Notes under the pieces: model-generated | What the model was told of the DNA's origin: nothing | Databases searched by the model: none | The model's input: the letters and a program-made list of their open reading frames with translations, nothing else | Position numbers and translations under genes: made by a program | Shown here: positions 36,879 through 49,139 of the stretch, in pieces | Position numbering within the stretch: position 1 is the first letter of the stretch | How the letters are laid out: the number at the start of each line of letters is the position of its first letter | Source of the DNA: Tipula vernalis | Taxonomy: Eukaryota; Arthropoda; Insecta; Diptera; Tipulidae | Length of the DNA stretch: 64,000 bases | Direction: 5' to 3' | NCBI GenBank assembly: GCA_958295665.1 | Contig: OY282560.1 | Span: forward strand, 43,586,333-43,650,332

Positions 36879-39800
36879 ATGTGTTCCCGGTTGCAAATAT
36901 TACGACGCACCAAAAAATCCGGAACAGATGAAGGATTTTTAAGTTCCCATCAACAGGCAACGGCGGCCATTGATGGAAACAATATAAGTCGATTGCTCAT
37001 TTTTGACACGCGTTCAAAATTAAACTTCTTAATTGACACGGGCGCCGACATTTCGGTACTACCAGCCAAATTTTACAGAAACAACCTTTTGACAAATACA
37101 ACAAATTTATTCGCAGCCAGTGGGACACCGGTCAAAGCTTTCGGCAATAAATTATTGAAATTGGATATTAGATTACTTAGGGAATTTATGTGGGAGTTCA
37201 TTATAGCGGATGTGACAATTCCAATGATAGGCTCAGATTTTCTGAAGCATACCGGGTTGCTAGTTGACATCCAAGGACAGAGTGTAATTGACCCATTAAC
37301 CTCCTTGTTTGTCAAAGGTTCCATAACCAATGATGCAGAACAAGCTCTATCATTGTTGGACAAGTCACGGTTGCACCCCAAAATTCAAAATCTACTTTCC
37401 AAATTTCATAAAATTTCAAATGTCGCCTTAAGTAAGAATTTAGTCAAACATTCAGTAACACACTGTTTAGAGACAATAGGACCACCAACAGCTTGCAAAA
37501 TGCGGAGACTAGCACCGGACAAATTAAAAATCGCAAAACAAGAATTCGAACAGTTAATGTCACAGGGCATTTGTCGTCCCAGTAGCAGTGCTTGGTCGAG
37601 TCCATTACATTTAGTAATGAAAAAAATGGTACCTGGAAACCATGTGGCGATTACAGGGCGTTGAACAATATCACGGTTCCAGACAGATATCCGATACCAC
37701 ACCTTCAAGACTTTTCGTATCAGCTTGAAGGGTGCACAATAGTTACGTCCCTAGACCTTGTTCAAGCGTATCATCAAATTCCGATCGAACCTTCCGATAT
37801 TCCAAAAACTGCCATTACGACACCCTTTGGTTTATTCGAGTTCACTAAAATAACCTTTGGCCTTAGAAATGCAGCACAAACTTTTCAAAGATTGATGCAT
37901 TCAATATTGTCAGGCCTCAATTTGTGCTTTGTCTATTTGGACGATGTCTTAATCGCTTCAAAATCTTTCGATGAACATTTGGAACATCTAAATGTTGTCT
38001 CACAAAAATTCTCGGAACATGGTTTGATCATTAATCACACGAGATTACCTTCCTAGGGCATACGGTTAATGAACAAGGCATTTCACCCATACACAGGAAA
38101 GAATCGAAATAATAAAAAATTATGAACTTCCAACTACAGTTAATCATCTCAAAAGATTTTTGGGTATGATTAATTTTTACAGGCGTTTCATTCCAAACGC
38201 AGCTCTAGACCAAATTTTATTGAACGATTTCTTGAAAGGTTACAAGAAAAACAGTAAAACTCCGATTAAATGGTCAGAGACTTCAATACAAGCTTTCGAT
38301 AATTGTAAGGATAAGCTATATCAAGCGACGTTACTTGCACATCCCTCATCCACAGCTAGGTTAGCTATTATGGTCGACGCATCGGACACAGCGATTGGGG
38401 CTGTGGTCCAGCAGTATGTTGCAGGTGCTTGGCAACCACTTAGTTTCTTCTCAGTACGACTGAACGAAACACAACAACGGTACAGTGCTTATGACAGAGA
38501 GTTGCTTGCAGCTTATTCTGGCATCAAGCACTTCAGATATTTGTTAGAAGGTCGAGAGTTCACACTGTACACGGATCATAAACCGTTAATTTACGCGTTT
38601 AAACAAAATCCAGAAAAAGCTTCACCGCGACAATTTCGACATCTTCATTTCATCGGCCAATTTACTACCGATATACAACACATCTCCGGTGTAAATAACG
38701 TCGTAGCAGATACCCTCTCACGTATTAATCAAATTTCATTTCAAGAAAGTATTGATTATACAGCAATTGCGGATTCTTAAACCAATGATGACGAATTACG
38801 AGAACTTCTGAATAATAATTCAAACACTTCACTCATTCTTAGCAAATTCCTCTAAAATTCAACTCAAACAAAACTATTTGTTGTGATGTTTCAACCGGTA
38901 TATCAAGACCTTTTATTCCACTAAGTTTTCGGAAAATTGTTTTTGAATCGTTACATAATTTAGCACATCCGGTCATACGAGCTTCAGTGAAAATATTAAC
39001 TAAAAATGTTACATGGCCCAACATCGCAAAGGATTCAAGAATAATGGCTCAAAATTGTATACCATGTCAAAAATCAAAAGTTTCAAGGCATACACATTCA
39101 CCTCTCGGTACATTTGTAGTTGCATCGCAACGCTTTTCTGAAATTCATCTAGACATCATTGGTCCATTACCAATTTCTGGAAACAACCTTTATTGTGTGA
39201 CGTTAATAGATCGTTACACACGTTGGGCTGAGGCGATTCCAGTTCCGGACATTACTGCTGCTTCGGTCGCATTTGCTGTGTATTCAGTCTGGATAACCAG
39301 ATACGGCGTTCCTGATTTCATCGTGACTGAGCAAGGCGCACAGTTTGAATCTCTTTTATTTGACGAATTAGCAAAACTATTGTGATTTCTGCACAAGCGT
39401 ACTACAAGCTACAACCCTAAGTGTAACGGAATGATAGAACGGTGGCATCGAACGCTAAAATCTGCACTAATGTGTCATAGTAGAACGGATTGGAGTAGCA
39501 TACTTCCGCTGATTCTATTGGGATTACGGACTACATACAGTACGGAACTGAGGACCACACCAGCAGAGCTAGTTTACGGAAGTACTCTGCGAATTCCTGG
39601 ACAATTTTTTCACCAAACCACAAACAACAAAATTTTACAAACTGACTTTGTACAAAATTTAAAAAAACACTTTGACGAAATTAAACCGACTCCAGCTTCC
39701 AGACATTGCAACGAAAAAATTTTTATTTCGAAAAATTTAACGGATACAACTCACGTTTTTCTACGAACAGACGCGGTACGGAAATCCTTGGAGCCACCAT

Positions 39801-40099
39801 ATACTGAACCAAACAAAGTAATAAACAGAAACCAAAAAACATTTACCATTGAAATTAACGGCAAACACAACAAGGTGTCAATTGATAGACTTAAACCTTG
39901 TCATTCAGAGAACACTCTAGAAAATACTAACGTTACTCAGGACGGCGAGACAACCTTGAACAGACAAACCAACAACAAAAACACCACCACTCGCAATGTT
40001 TCTTTCGACGTACCCGACAAAATTGCAACAACTAAAGAAACAACGTACACGAGAACAGGACGACTCATCAAAACACCATCCAGGTTCAAGGACAATTAA
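36879..40099 (+). pseudogene. gypsy pol remnant (PR, RT, RNase H, IN)
   Basis: Protease IDTGADISVLPA is near 37030. RT with [16 protein letters not shown] is near 37930-37980. RNase H (MVDASDTAIGAVVQQY) is near 38370, and the integrase zinc-binding and core parts are at 38987-39385 and 39431-40099. Frameshifts lie near 37625, 38045-38160 and 39385, and there are stops at 38056 and 38780. One expected acidic residue near 39330 falls in TEQGAQFE instead of the usual TDxG. Confidence 0.88.
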
Positions 40100-40804
40100 C
40101 GAATCAATACTTGACTTACGGATAATTGTTCGGAGCGTGAATTCTCACGAATTCACTGGAGGGGGAGTATTGTGGCATACTGAATTTTGGTGAATGGTTT
40201 GTTCGCGCCAAAATATGTACAAAATTATAGAAGCTCAAGTAATTATGGAAGAGTGAAAATTTGCAATTAGGACCGTCACATTACATAATGGCAGACCTAA
40301 CTTCGAAATGATCAGAATGCGTTTGTAACACTTAAATACTGAGGTGGCGATATATCGATTTTTTTTATATACCTGTGAAGTTTTATTTTTTTACTAACCC
40401 GAACCTGAACCCGAACCCAATTATTTTTTTGCTTTGAACCTGAACCCGAACCCAAAATTTTGCGGGTTCAAAACTCTGGTATTTAGTGAGAGTTAAACTA
40501 GGATTAAACTTAACTCGACTCTTAGCATATACAATACAATTGAGTTTTAACCATTATGGCCAATTTTGGCTTTGGTTATTTGGTAACGGCATTGTACTTC
40601 GATTTTCAAAAAAGGTTCGCAGCCCCTAAAAAAATAAGAATTTATGACCCTACAAACCGGTGAATTTCCGGTTCTACTATCGTTCTCATTTAAAAAACAA
40701 AATTAGGAAAAGTTTGACACGCTTGTGTTACAAAGAAAATCTCTATTTTATAAATTACAGTTTATTTATTAGGCTCTAATCGTTCGGCTTACAAATATTT
40801 AAAC

Positions 40805-42112
40805 ATGGTGAGATTCAAATATAATCGGTTATTAAATTAAGGAATACAATAAAATTTTATTAGTTAAAAAAAAGTAGGGTTAGATTAAGTAAAAACAAAC
40901 TAAATTGATTTATTTTTTTATTTGTTTACTACATAGTCCTCCCAATGCTCCCATTGCAAAAGTAGGGCAAACCGAGGGAATTCAAAGAGATTGTTACCAA
41001 CGCTATCATCAAGAGAGAGTCAAAATCGCAATGTCCCATCATCGAAGCATATTTCACCCGACGAGATGACATCAAAAGATTTCTATATGGATGAACATGC
41101 CCATTTTCGAGCTCACGAGAATTTATTAAAAGATGAGATTACAATGTTAGCGTATAAAAATGCTATATTTCATAATCGGCACTTATTTAAGGGCAAAGTG
41201 AGTAGTGCAGCACATACTTTATATTAATATATTCTACCATGGAAATTTTAATTTCTCTAGATTGTTTTAGATGTGGGATGTGGTACTGGTATTTTATCAA
41301 TGTTAGCGGCAAAAGCGGGTGCAGCCAAAGTAATTGCATACGAAAAATCAAGGATTGCGACATATACAAAAAAAATAATTGCAGCAAATAATTTAAGTAG
41401 TGTGATAAAAGTTGTGAGCGGCTCAATCGAAAAAGTTCGCCTACCAGAAGGATTAACCAAAGTAGACATTATAATATCCGACTGGATGGGATACTGTTTA
41501 TTTTATAAATCTAAAATAGATCCGGTTTTATTTGCACGCGATAAGTGGCTTAAACTGAACGGTTTAATTTTCCCAGATAGGTGTACATTATTTATTGCCG
41601 CTGTCGAGCATCGTCAATTTAAAAATTATAAAATTAATTGGTGGGATAACGTGTACGGCTTCAATATGGATGAATTTCGTAAATCGACACTAGGCGAACC
41701 TGTTATCGCAACTGTTGATTCGAAGCACATGGTCACAAATTCATTTCTAATTAAAGAGGTTGATTTGTATACGGCAAAAATCGGTACTTTCAAGTTTGCA
41801 ACTCAATTTGAATTGACTGCTAGCCGTAATGATTATGTACAAGCATTTGTCACATATTTCAATGTTGAATTTACGAAATCACATAAATTTATTGGATTCA
41901 GTACCTCACCTGAAAAACCATATACACATTGGAAGCAAACACTTTTTTATTTAGATAGATCGCTCACCGTTCAAAAGGGTGAACAAATATATGGAAAATT
42001 TGCATTGCAACAAAAATGTAGAAATAGCCGTGAACTAGACCTTAAAATTGGCGTAAAATTTGATGGAAATTTATCACATGTGATAGAAAATAATAATTAC
42101 AAAATGATTTGA
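40805..42112 (+). CDS. PRMT1-like arginine methyltransferase, altered catalytic loop
   Basis: Model: 40805-40807 (ATG only), 40937-41197, 41261-42112; 371 residues, the same length as the common human PRMT1 isoform. If the first exon is wrong, the next ATG is 41066 (327 residues). The SAM-binding motif VLDVGCGTG and the acidic ribose-binding E116 (AYEKS) are present, as are the THW loop (YTHWKQ) and the beta-barrel/dimerisation part. The family dimethylates arginines in RNA-binding proteins and histone H4. Here the double-E loop reads SDWMGYCLFYKSK: D162 and K171 replace the two catalytic glutamates. YFxxY is YMDEH (51-55). The frame is uninterrupted, so selection for a non-catalytic or altered role is likely. 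AATAAA is at 42220. Confidence 0.9.
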
Positions 42113-42219
42113 ACTGAAGCAAAGATTCCAAATTTTTTGCGTGTCAAAACTACCTGTATATGTATAATATTGTGAAAAGGCCAAATTTGAATTGTTTAAG
42201 CCATAATTGTTGAATTCTT

Positions 42220-42225
42220 AATAAA
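42220..42225 (+). terminator. poly(A) signal of the PRMT1-like gene
   Basis: AATAAA about 108 bp after the stop codon. Confidence 0.55.
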
Positions 42226-43872
42226 TATTAAGTTATCCAAATTATGTTGTTATTATTAACCGATAGACGCGTGTATTTTGCCGACAAATCACTAAAATTC
42301 CACAACATTATTGTTTGCGCTCATTAATGCATTAAACTTGGTCGAATAACTCTGGTAAATCGATTAATAACAACAACAAAATACCGTTATATTGTAATTA
42401 CAACATAAATATGTATACTTTTATTCATATAAGGATTAATTTAATTCATAATATAGTTAAAAATGTAATTATGTAGTTTTTTTTTTATTGTTTATAAATT
42501 GAATTTTGACGACCATTGCGCAAAATTCTCAGATCACGTAGGCCAACATCCACTACCAAGCTTCAAAATCATATAAAAATAAAAACAAATACTGATAACC
42601 AATATACTGATACAATTTAATATTTTTGTAAATAGGGAAATAAAAAATAACAGATGATTTTACAACTACAAATGCGCAGTTGTAAAAATTTTATGAATGT
42701 ATGGTTTTGGTTTGTGAAAAAGCTTGAAAGAAAACTTATTTAAAGTCATTTTGCAAAAGTTTTGTAATTACCTGGGTAAATACATTAAAACTTGTCAAAG
42801 CCGGATTCATAATTCTGATTTTTTATTAAAAGCCAGGATTAAGATTCCGACTTTGATATTTCTTTTTATGTATGTGCATGGTCATTGCATAATTATTAAA
42901 ATAAATATTTTGTATTATTTTCTTTTAAGGGTAAACATGTTGATTAGAAAGAATTTTCCACATTTTGGTTGTTGGTTTATGTTATTAGTTGGTTAATAGA
43001 TATGCCATGCTTGAAGGTTGGTAGTTTTTTAGTGTTGTACTATTTAGTAAAATTTTAGGTCATTTATAAGGACGTTCTAGTCTAGAAGCAAATTTCTATT
43101 TAACATTAAGCATCTGATTTGTTACAGATCATCTTGGGTAAATTCAACGTGCTTATATGTAGTTGTGTGTCAGTCTCCGTTTTCAGACGCATTGAACTCT
43201 TCTGGGAAATAAAAATACAGGTCATCTAATTAAGTATGTAGCCCAATCTAATCAGAAGTCATTGTCGATCTTAAGAATCAAATTCGATGGTATCCGATGG
43301 CATTTCCATTGCAGTAACACTCTGAATGTAAAGGAGGTTTAAGTAACCCAAATTATCGCGTTTAGTCATCTTGCTAAAATAATTGAAATGGTTTGTATCA
43401 CAGGATTAATTTTTTTGTCAAATTCTAAGGTAAGTCAATGATGTCAATATAATATTTAGGCGTTCAACAACTATTAAACTCAAGATATAACATCAACAAA
43501 TAAAAATTATTGTTTATACATTTTCTTTTTGCAATGAAACATTTATTAATATTTTTATGCTATAATTTATTTATTTTATTTTATTTTTTCCAACATGTAG
43601 TAAATTACAAATATATTTTTAAGAACGTGAATAATTTTTAATTAAGAATCATTTAATAAACAATAAAATTGATAATAATCAAAAATCAAACTGTTTATAA
43701 TTTGTCCTCATCTGCGCGTGCTTCTCTTCATAATCTTGTACTAATATTTAATTTAATTTATTTATGTAATATTTAAAATTAAACAAAATCAAATAGTTAT
43801 TATTCATAACTTGAATTGTAAGCAATTAACAAAAATAGGTATAATTTATTTTTAATCGTATTTTTTAATTTT
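42226..43872. other. intergenic stretch between convergent genes
   Basis: Lies between the PRMT1-like gene (+) and the UBXN6 homologue (minus). The only long frame (42724-42996) has no family signal. AT-rich. Confidence 0.5.
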
Positions 43873-46800
43873 TTAAAGTTGTTGGATCAACATCATAAAT
43901 TCTTCTTTTAAATATTCACCTTCCGCGTTACTCTGTTCACAACCAAAATTCATTATAGTATTTGGGACTAGCCGTAAATCAAATAATGTCTTTTCATAGT
44001 CCTCAGGCGTGAATCGAGTCCCAGTCGGCGCAATTAAAATAAATTCTAAATTCTCATCTTTCAAACACGACTGCACAAATTCATAAACATTTGATAGTTT
44101 CTCAAAAACATTGAATGTACCCTGTAAATAGACACCGTCCGGGAAACGAATTCGTATCAATGCGTATCGATAACGATTTGCTGTACGTAACTCTTCCTTT
44201 TCGCGCATTGCTTTGGTCTTTAAAATTTGTGCACTTTCAATCGCACTTAAGCGCAATTCTTGTTCCCGTTTAATTTCTTCCGGATTGATTCGATAAAAAT
44301 CAAGGGGTAACTGATTTTGCCGTGTCTGTGATGCTAGTAGTACTTGTATATTACGATCTAAATCTAGATTTATCGTTTCTGCGCTGGTTAATGCATCTAG
44401 CAGGATATTTAATTGCTCAATATTATTATCGACATTAGTTATATTCCATACCAAAAATAAATCATTATCGATCGTTTGCTCTTTGAAACCGGCCGCTAAT
44501 AGAAATTCTATTGCACCCTCGACATTTTTAACTTTATCACAAAATATTCTATTTGACATACGAATCTTGTGGTATTTCTCTTCGTCCGGATGACTGACAA
44601 TATTTTCTAAGTATTTTTGTAGCGTTTCAACACACGGTTCAACTTTATCTTTTGTATTACAATTGTGTATGATTAGTGTTGAGGTTAGGCCACGTTCTTC
44701 TTCGAGTTGTTCATAAAGGAAATCTTTGATTTTAACACGCCACTCTTTTTTTGAAAGAATCTCATCGCTTATCATAGGACAACGGAAATAAACACCGGCA
44801 ACGGCTAAATTACGCGAATCACTTTCAGTTGGTTGTTTTTCTACTTCAGATTCAGTTCCTTGATGAGCTTGTTGATTTTCTTTAGCCTTTTTCTCCGCGT
44901 CCAGTTCACGACGCACTTGAGCCTAGAAAAATAGATGAACAAATTATTATGTAAATTTTCAATTGAAAATAATTCAAACCACACAATAAAATATGATCAA
45001 ACATAGCCGAACTAGCAAACGCTAATTTAGAAAGTGAGAAAAGCCTTACAACGGGAACTAGACCTAGAGAATATTTCCGAAAAGATGAGTAATTCAAGAG
45101 CTTTACATTTTATTTATAACAAACAATGTTATATATTTGGAATTAAATTATTTTAAAAATAAACTCTTTAAGCGGTTATGTACGAACAAACATTAAATGA
45201 GGTGATAAAATGTACAGTAAGTACATAGCAGCAATTATTTATTTTCGCGAACTACTTACTATTGTTCGTCATTATAAACTTGAAATGGAGAAGAAAATAA
45301 TATTTACATAAAGAATTATACATTTATTTGGATTGAGATATGAATGCTAAAATTAAATTCAAATAGTTTTTATTTTTTCTGCAAAATTGATAATTTATAA
45401 ATAAAATATTTTTCTAATTATAAAAATGTCCGATGTCGTCAATGGGGAATCGCGAGAAATTGATTTGTTTTGCTCGTCCGATAACATAAAAATTGATAAA
45501 TCAAATAGAGGTATAGTTGATGGCGGATCGTGAAAAAAACAATTCAATTTGCATATCTGTTATTATTTTAATTGTTTGACATGATGATAATTTATTTGAA
45601 AACGATCGATTAAAATCGCTCATTCGAAATTTTTGAGTTTCGCCTTTTAAAATTGTTGTTACACAAAAGAAATATCGTTTTATAGCATTTGTACAATTTA
45701 CATTTCTTTAATAGATCGCTGTTGTATTATTTGCATTTATTATTTTGTTATTTGCAAATATTTATATTATTCTCTTTACGTGTATATGGATGTTTATTTT
45801 AAGATCAACTCATTTTATGTGGCTAGAGATAATGAGATGTTAATTAAATTGTAACGCGTGGATCGGGACAAAAAAAAACGCAAGGGCATAGAGAAATGTT
45901 TGTAATTTATTTATTTTATAATGAATACCACATATCATTAATTTTAGAATGGCATCATGTAATGCCATTGTGATGAGTTCGTTTTGGTAATGATTCAAAA
46001 GTAAATTACATTGTTGGCTGTTGACATTAACAACAAACATAATAATTATATGTTTCGATTGAGAACAATGGAAACCGAAAAATGTTTCCCATTTTCAAAA
46101 ATATTTATTAAAAAATAAAAATACTAAAATCTTTCTTCGACTTGTTGGGATTTCCACTTGCCTTACATCCTGTTTGATATAATTTTGATAAGTAAAATAA
46201 AATTTCATCTCGAATTTCGGTCTTAAATAAAAAATATTTAGCTGAGTCGTGAACTCATGTTTTAAAACTTTTGAATACGATAAGAATTGTTCGGGCAACG
46301 AATTAATAAATGGAATTGGGGGAAAAATTGGAATAAATCTCAAAATAATTTGCTAGAATGAGAATAATTGGAACTATTTCAAACGAGTGTGAAAATTTAA
46401 TTCAATAGAACATTATATGTTTCCGAGTTGATTACGCAAAAAAATGGAGCTAAACTCGGGAAATTATGGAATTAAACGCGGAAACCAAATTTTTTTTTTA
46501 CAAGTTAATTCCATCTTTTTATGAATATTTTCCCCCGACTTCAATTCCACTAGTCCTGCGAATTAAAGTAGGAAACTCTAAAAAAATTTTACTTTTTGCT
46601 TGTTTCTTATTTAAATCATATACGAATCCTATTCTTTCGAATTCGTATCACATTCCGTTAACAACTGTCGCAAGAATATTTATTTTTAAATTATTCGTAA
46701 TTTTAGATTCTAAACCGTCAAACGCAACCTTTCATTAATATTTAAAGATTGTTGCAAGAAAAGAAATAATGCGAGCTGCACAAACTACTCACATTACGTT

Positions 46801-47404
46801 TCCACTAAAATTAAAAAACTCTCCACAAATGAGTTAACACACAAAATGTGTCTTCGCTAAATTGTAAAAATTGTAAAATGCTAAATTTGAAATTAAATAT
46901 GTGGCTAATAACTTTGTAAAATAATTGAGATAATATAAAAGAATAAATCATCTTCTCAATTAAAGTAAAGTCAATTAAAAAATATGAAATCACAATAAAA
47001 TAATATTTGGAGAGTTTCATTACTGGTATTTATGGCGTGTGGTTAAACTACCAAATTACCCATTAAAAATATTTACCTTTATTGCCGCTAATGACGTGTT
47101 AAAATCTGATGAGGTCGATTTCTTCTCGATTCTCGACATGGCTGCCGCTGCAGCAGCTCTAAATTAACGTTATAAATTAAACTATATACTTAAGACAATA
47201 GACAACTACTTTTCTTTACCTAGCTTCTTCGCTCAAATCATTATTCTTTCGTTTTGGTGGCACATAAACTTCTTTTGGCTTTTTCGATTTTGTTGATGAC
47301 GATGAAGATGCTTCCGATGAATTTAATTTATGTCCTGGTCCCAATGATAATTTGAATTTAGCTTCCTCTTTTTTTTTGGAGAAAAATTTCTTTACTATCG
47401 ACAT
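43873..47404 (-). CDS. UBXN6: UBXN6/UBXD1 homologue (PUB and UBX domains)
   Basis: Minus-strand model: 47404-47220, 47158-47077, 44922-43873; 1317 nt, 438 residues, close to the vertebrate length of about 441. The N-terminus MSIVKKFFSKKKEEAKFKLS with GPGHKL matches the p97-N-domain-binding (VIM/VBM-like) region. Exon 2 encodes the alanine-rich AAAAAAMSRIEKK block. A PUB domain spans about residues 183-270 (HPDEEKYHKIRMSNRIF). The UBX domain spans about 337-431 (RIRFPDGVYLQGTF). The protein is an adaptor of p97/VCP in endolysosomal and ubiquitin-dependent sorting. Intron 2 is 2.15 kb without a recognisable nested gene. The start codon lies 18 bp downstream of the stop of the small gene on the same strand. 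No damage seen. Confidence 0.93.
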
Positions 47405-47422
47405 GTTTATGGGTAAATTCGT

Positions 47423-48275
47423 TTATATCCTTGGCGAATGCTCCTTTGGTAACTTCAAACGGGCAACTGATAATTTTAGTTCTTCAATTTCTTTTAATGT
47501 GCCTGCAAATGATAAAATGAGATAAATAATTACCATTGAAATCGATTTGTATAATTTTATTGGTCTTACACGACCCATCATTTATAGAATATTTTAGTTC
47601 AGAGGTGTGAACTAGATTTAATAAAATAATTGGTCGTATAATCACTATTGATTTGCAAGTTCATTGGCCCTATTCTGCAAGTAATTTGGCAGAATAACAA
47701 AACGATTACGATGGTACCTATGGGATTATAGAATTTTGAACTTTCAAAATCCAATCAAATGTAACCTACTGAAGCCATTCAAACGTTGATTACCCACCAT
47801 TAAGGTGTTAAAACGAAAGTGTATGATGACTAAGCTATTCAAATGATAAATTTCAAAATGTCACAACAAATAATGGAGAACATATGTGTGAGTGTGGAAT
47901 ATCCCAATAATAAGGAAATGCATACTTGCATCGATAGGTCTACTTACTTGGTCTAATGAAACGATCCGTAATAATTTTCCCGTATTTTCTCCAATAAATT
48001 TTAATCAGCACCAAATTTATCAGCAATACAATGAAAAATAATTTCAATAAGAATTTTTGTAATTCCGAAAAAATTATTAAATTTTCAAATTTAAATAAAA
48101 ATCGACTCGTAGTATTGTTACTAATTGTATTCGGATTGAAATTATTAGTTATTGAATATGAATCTATCGACGTTTTAATTAATTTTATTGTATCGAAAAT
48201 GTAGTCGACTAGCTGATAGAATTCGAGTTCAAATATAGCACTGTATTCACCAAGTATTTCGGTAATGTTAAACAT
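47423..48275 (-). CDS. small single-pass membrane protein, unrecognised
   Basis: Minus-strand model: 48275-47948 and 47502-47423; 408 nt, 135 residues. The donor is ccaa/gtaagt, the acceptor tttgcag/gc, and the phases agree. One hydrophobic segment (FLLKLFFIVLLINLVLIKIY, roughly residues 76-95) is followed by a basic tail and the charged end STLKEIEELKLSVARLKLP. Asparagine- and serine-rich sequence precedes the membrane segment. I do not recognise the family. The stop is only 18 bp before the UBXN6 ATG, and no promoter space exists between them, so both are probably on one transcript. The same-strand spacing is the best clue to function. Confidence 0.75.
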
Positions 48276-49139
48276 TTAGGTGTATATAAAATATTTCGAC
48301 ATTTAATGTAATGATTGTTTATTTTGTTACAATTTTGAGAATTCTTTTTGTCTGGAATAAAGAAATTAAGACGCACAAAAAATGTTTGAATTAAAATTTT
48401 ACAAAAATGGATGATGGTTGATTTTTTTCTTTGCGTTTTTATTTTTGACTTTGACGTTTATAATTGATTTTTATTTTCTGTAAGGGGCGCTGCTTGCTGA
48501 ATACAAAATTAGTTGGGAAATTGCTGAATTGAAGGAAATTAACATAATCGTTAGTCCTAGTTTCCACCGCAAATTTCATTGTAAATTTTACAACAGAGAA
48601 ATTTTTGTTCTATGATTATGTTAGTGAATCGATATAACATGTATTAGTATCATTTTGACGTTTTATGAAATTAGTAATTTGCTGTGAGTTATCGTCATCT
48701 CCATTTCTTCATCATCACCACTTTCCTTTTCAAACATTTTATTCCAATAAATTAATAATTAAAAAACAATCAAGAAGAAAACTATTAAAATACAATCCAC
48801 TTAATTAAAATAACAAACAATCAAAACAAATACATAATATGACGTTTAATGCAGAGGTGTCCAAAAAATTTCCCTTCTATTTTAGTACCAATGTAAAAAA
48901 TACAATGGAAAAAGTTGTAGCCATTAGTACAAATCGGTTGTTTTTTCCAAAAATCGGTTGTATTTTCTAATATTTTTTTTATATGTGTGAGTTACAAATT
49001 GTCTGTCGAGACACAATTTTTTTGGGAATGTGTACTATCCATGTGAGTTTCGTTGAAAAAATTACAATGAAGTTTTTCGTGGAAACGTACACTTACTATG
49101 TTCTGTGTTTTAAATTTAAATTCATTCCTAACAGAAAAT
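48276..49139. other. intergenic stretch, nothing recognised
   Basis: The 5' flank of the minus-strand gene pair; AT-rich, no features. Confidence 0.45.

Larger units (their letters stand above)
35083..40258 (+). mobile_element. decayed Ty3/gypsy element
   Basis: The 5' LTR begins tgtggcgtaatga at 35083. The 3' LTR begins tgtggcatactga at 40171, right after the purine tract ggagggggagtat, but keeps only about 88 bp before the similarity stops. Gag and pol fragments lie between in order. RT motifs ([27 protein letters not shown]) suggest a CsRn1-like clade, which is inferred. Several frameshifts and stops. Confidence 0.85.
34803..40535. mobile_element. GAACCC-rich TIR-like element split by a gypsy insertion
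   Basis: The left part (34803-35082) begins near gagtcgagtttaactcgact and holds degenerate gaacccgaacctgaac arrays. The right part (40261-40535) holds the same arrays and ends with cttaactcgactc, inverted relative to the left. The gypsy element 35083-40258 lies between. Boundaries are approximate. Confidence 0.6.

Noticed and set aside
42724..42996. 90-residue frame between PRMT1-like and UBXN6 genes
   Set aside because: No homology signal, starts at a non-ATG codon and has no splice partners.
44906..45097. short minus-strand frame overlapping the UBXN6 exon 3 start
   Set aside because: Out-of-frame chance reading into the intron.
46466..46738. 90-residue plus-strand frame in UBXN6 intron 2
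   Set aside because: No domain, poor composition, and it lies in an intron; chance frame in AT-rich DNA.
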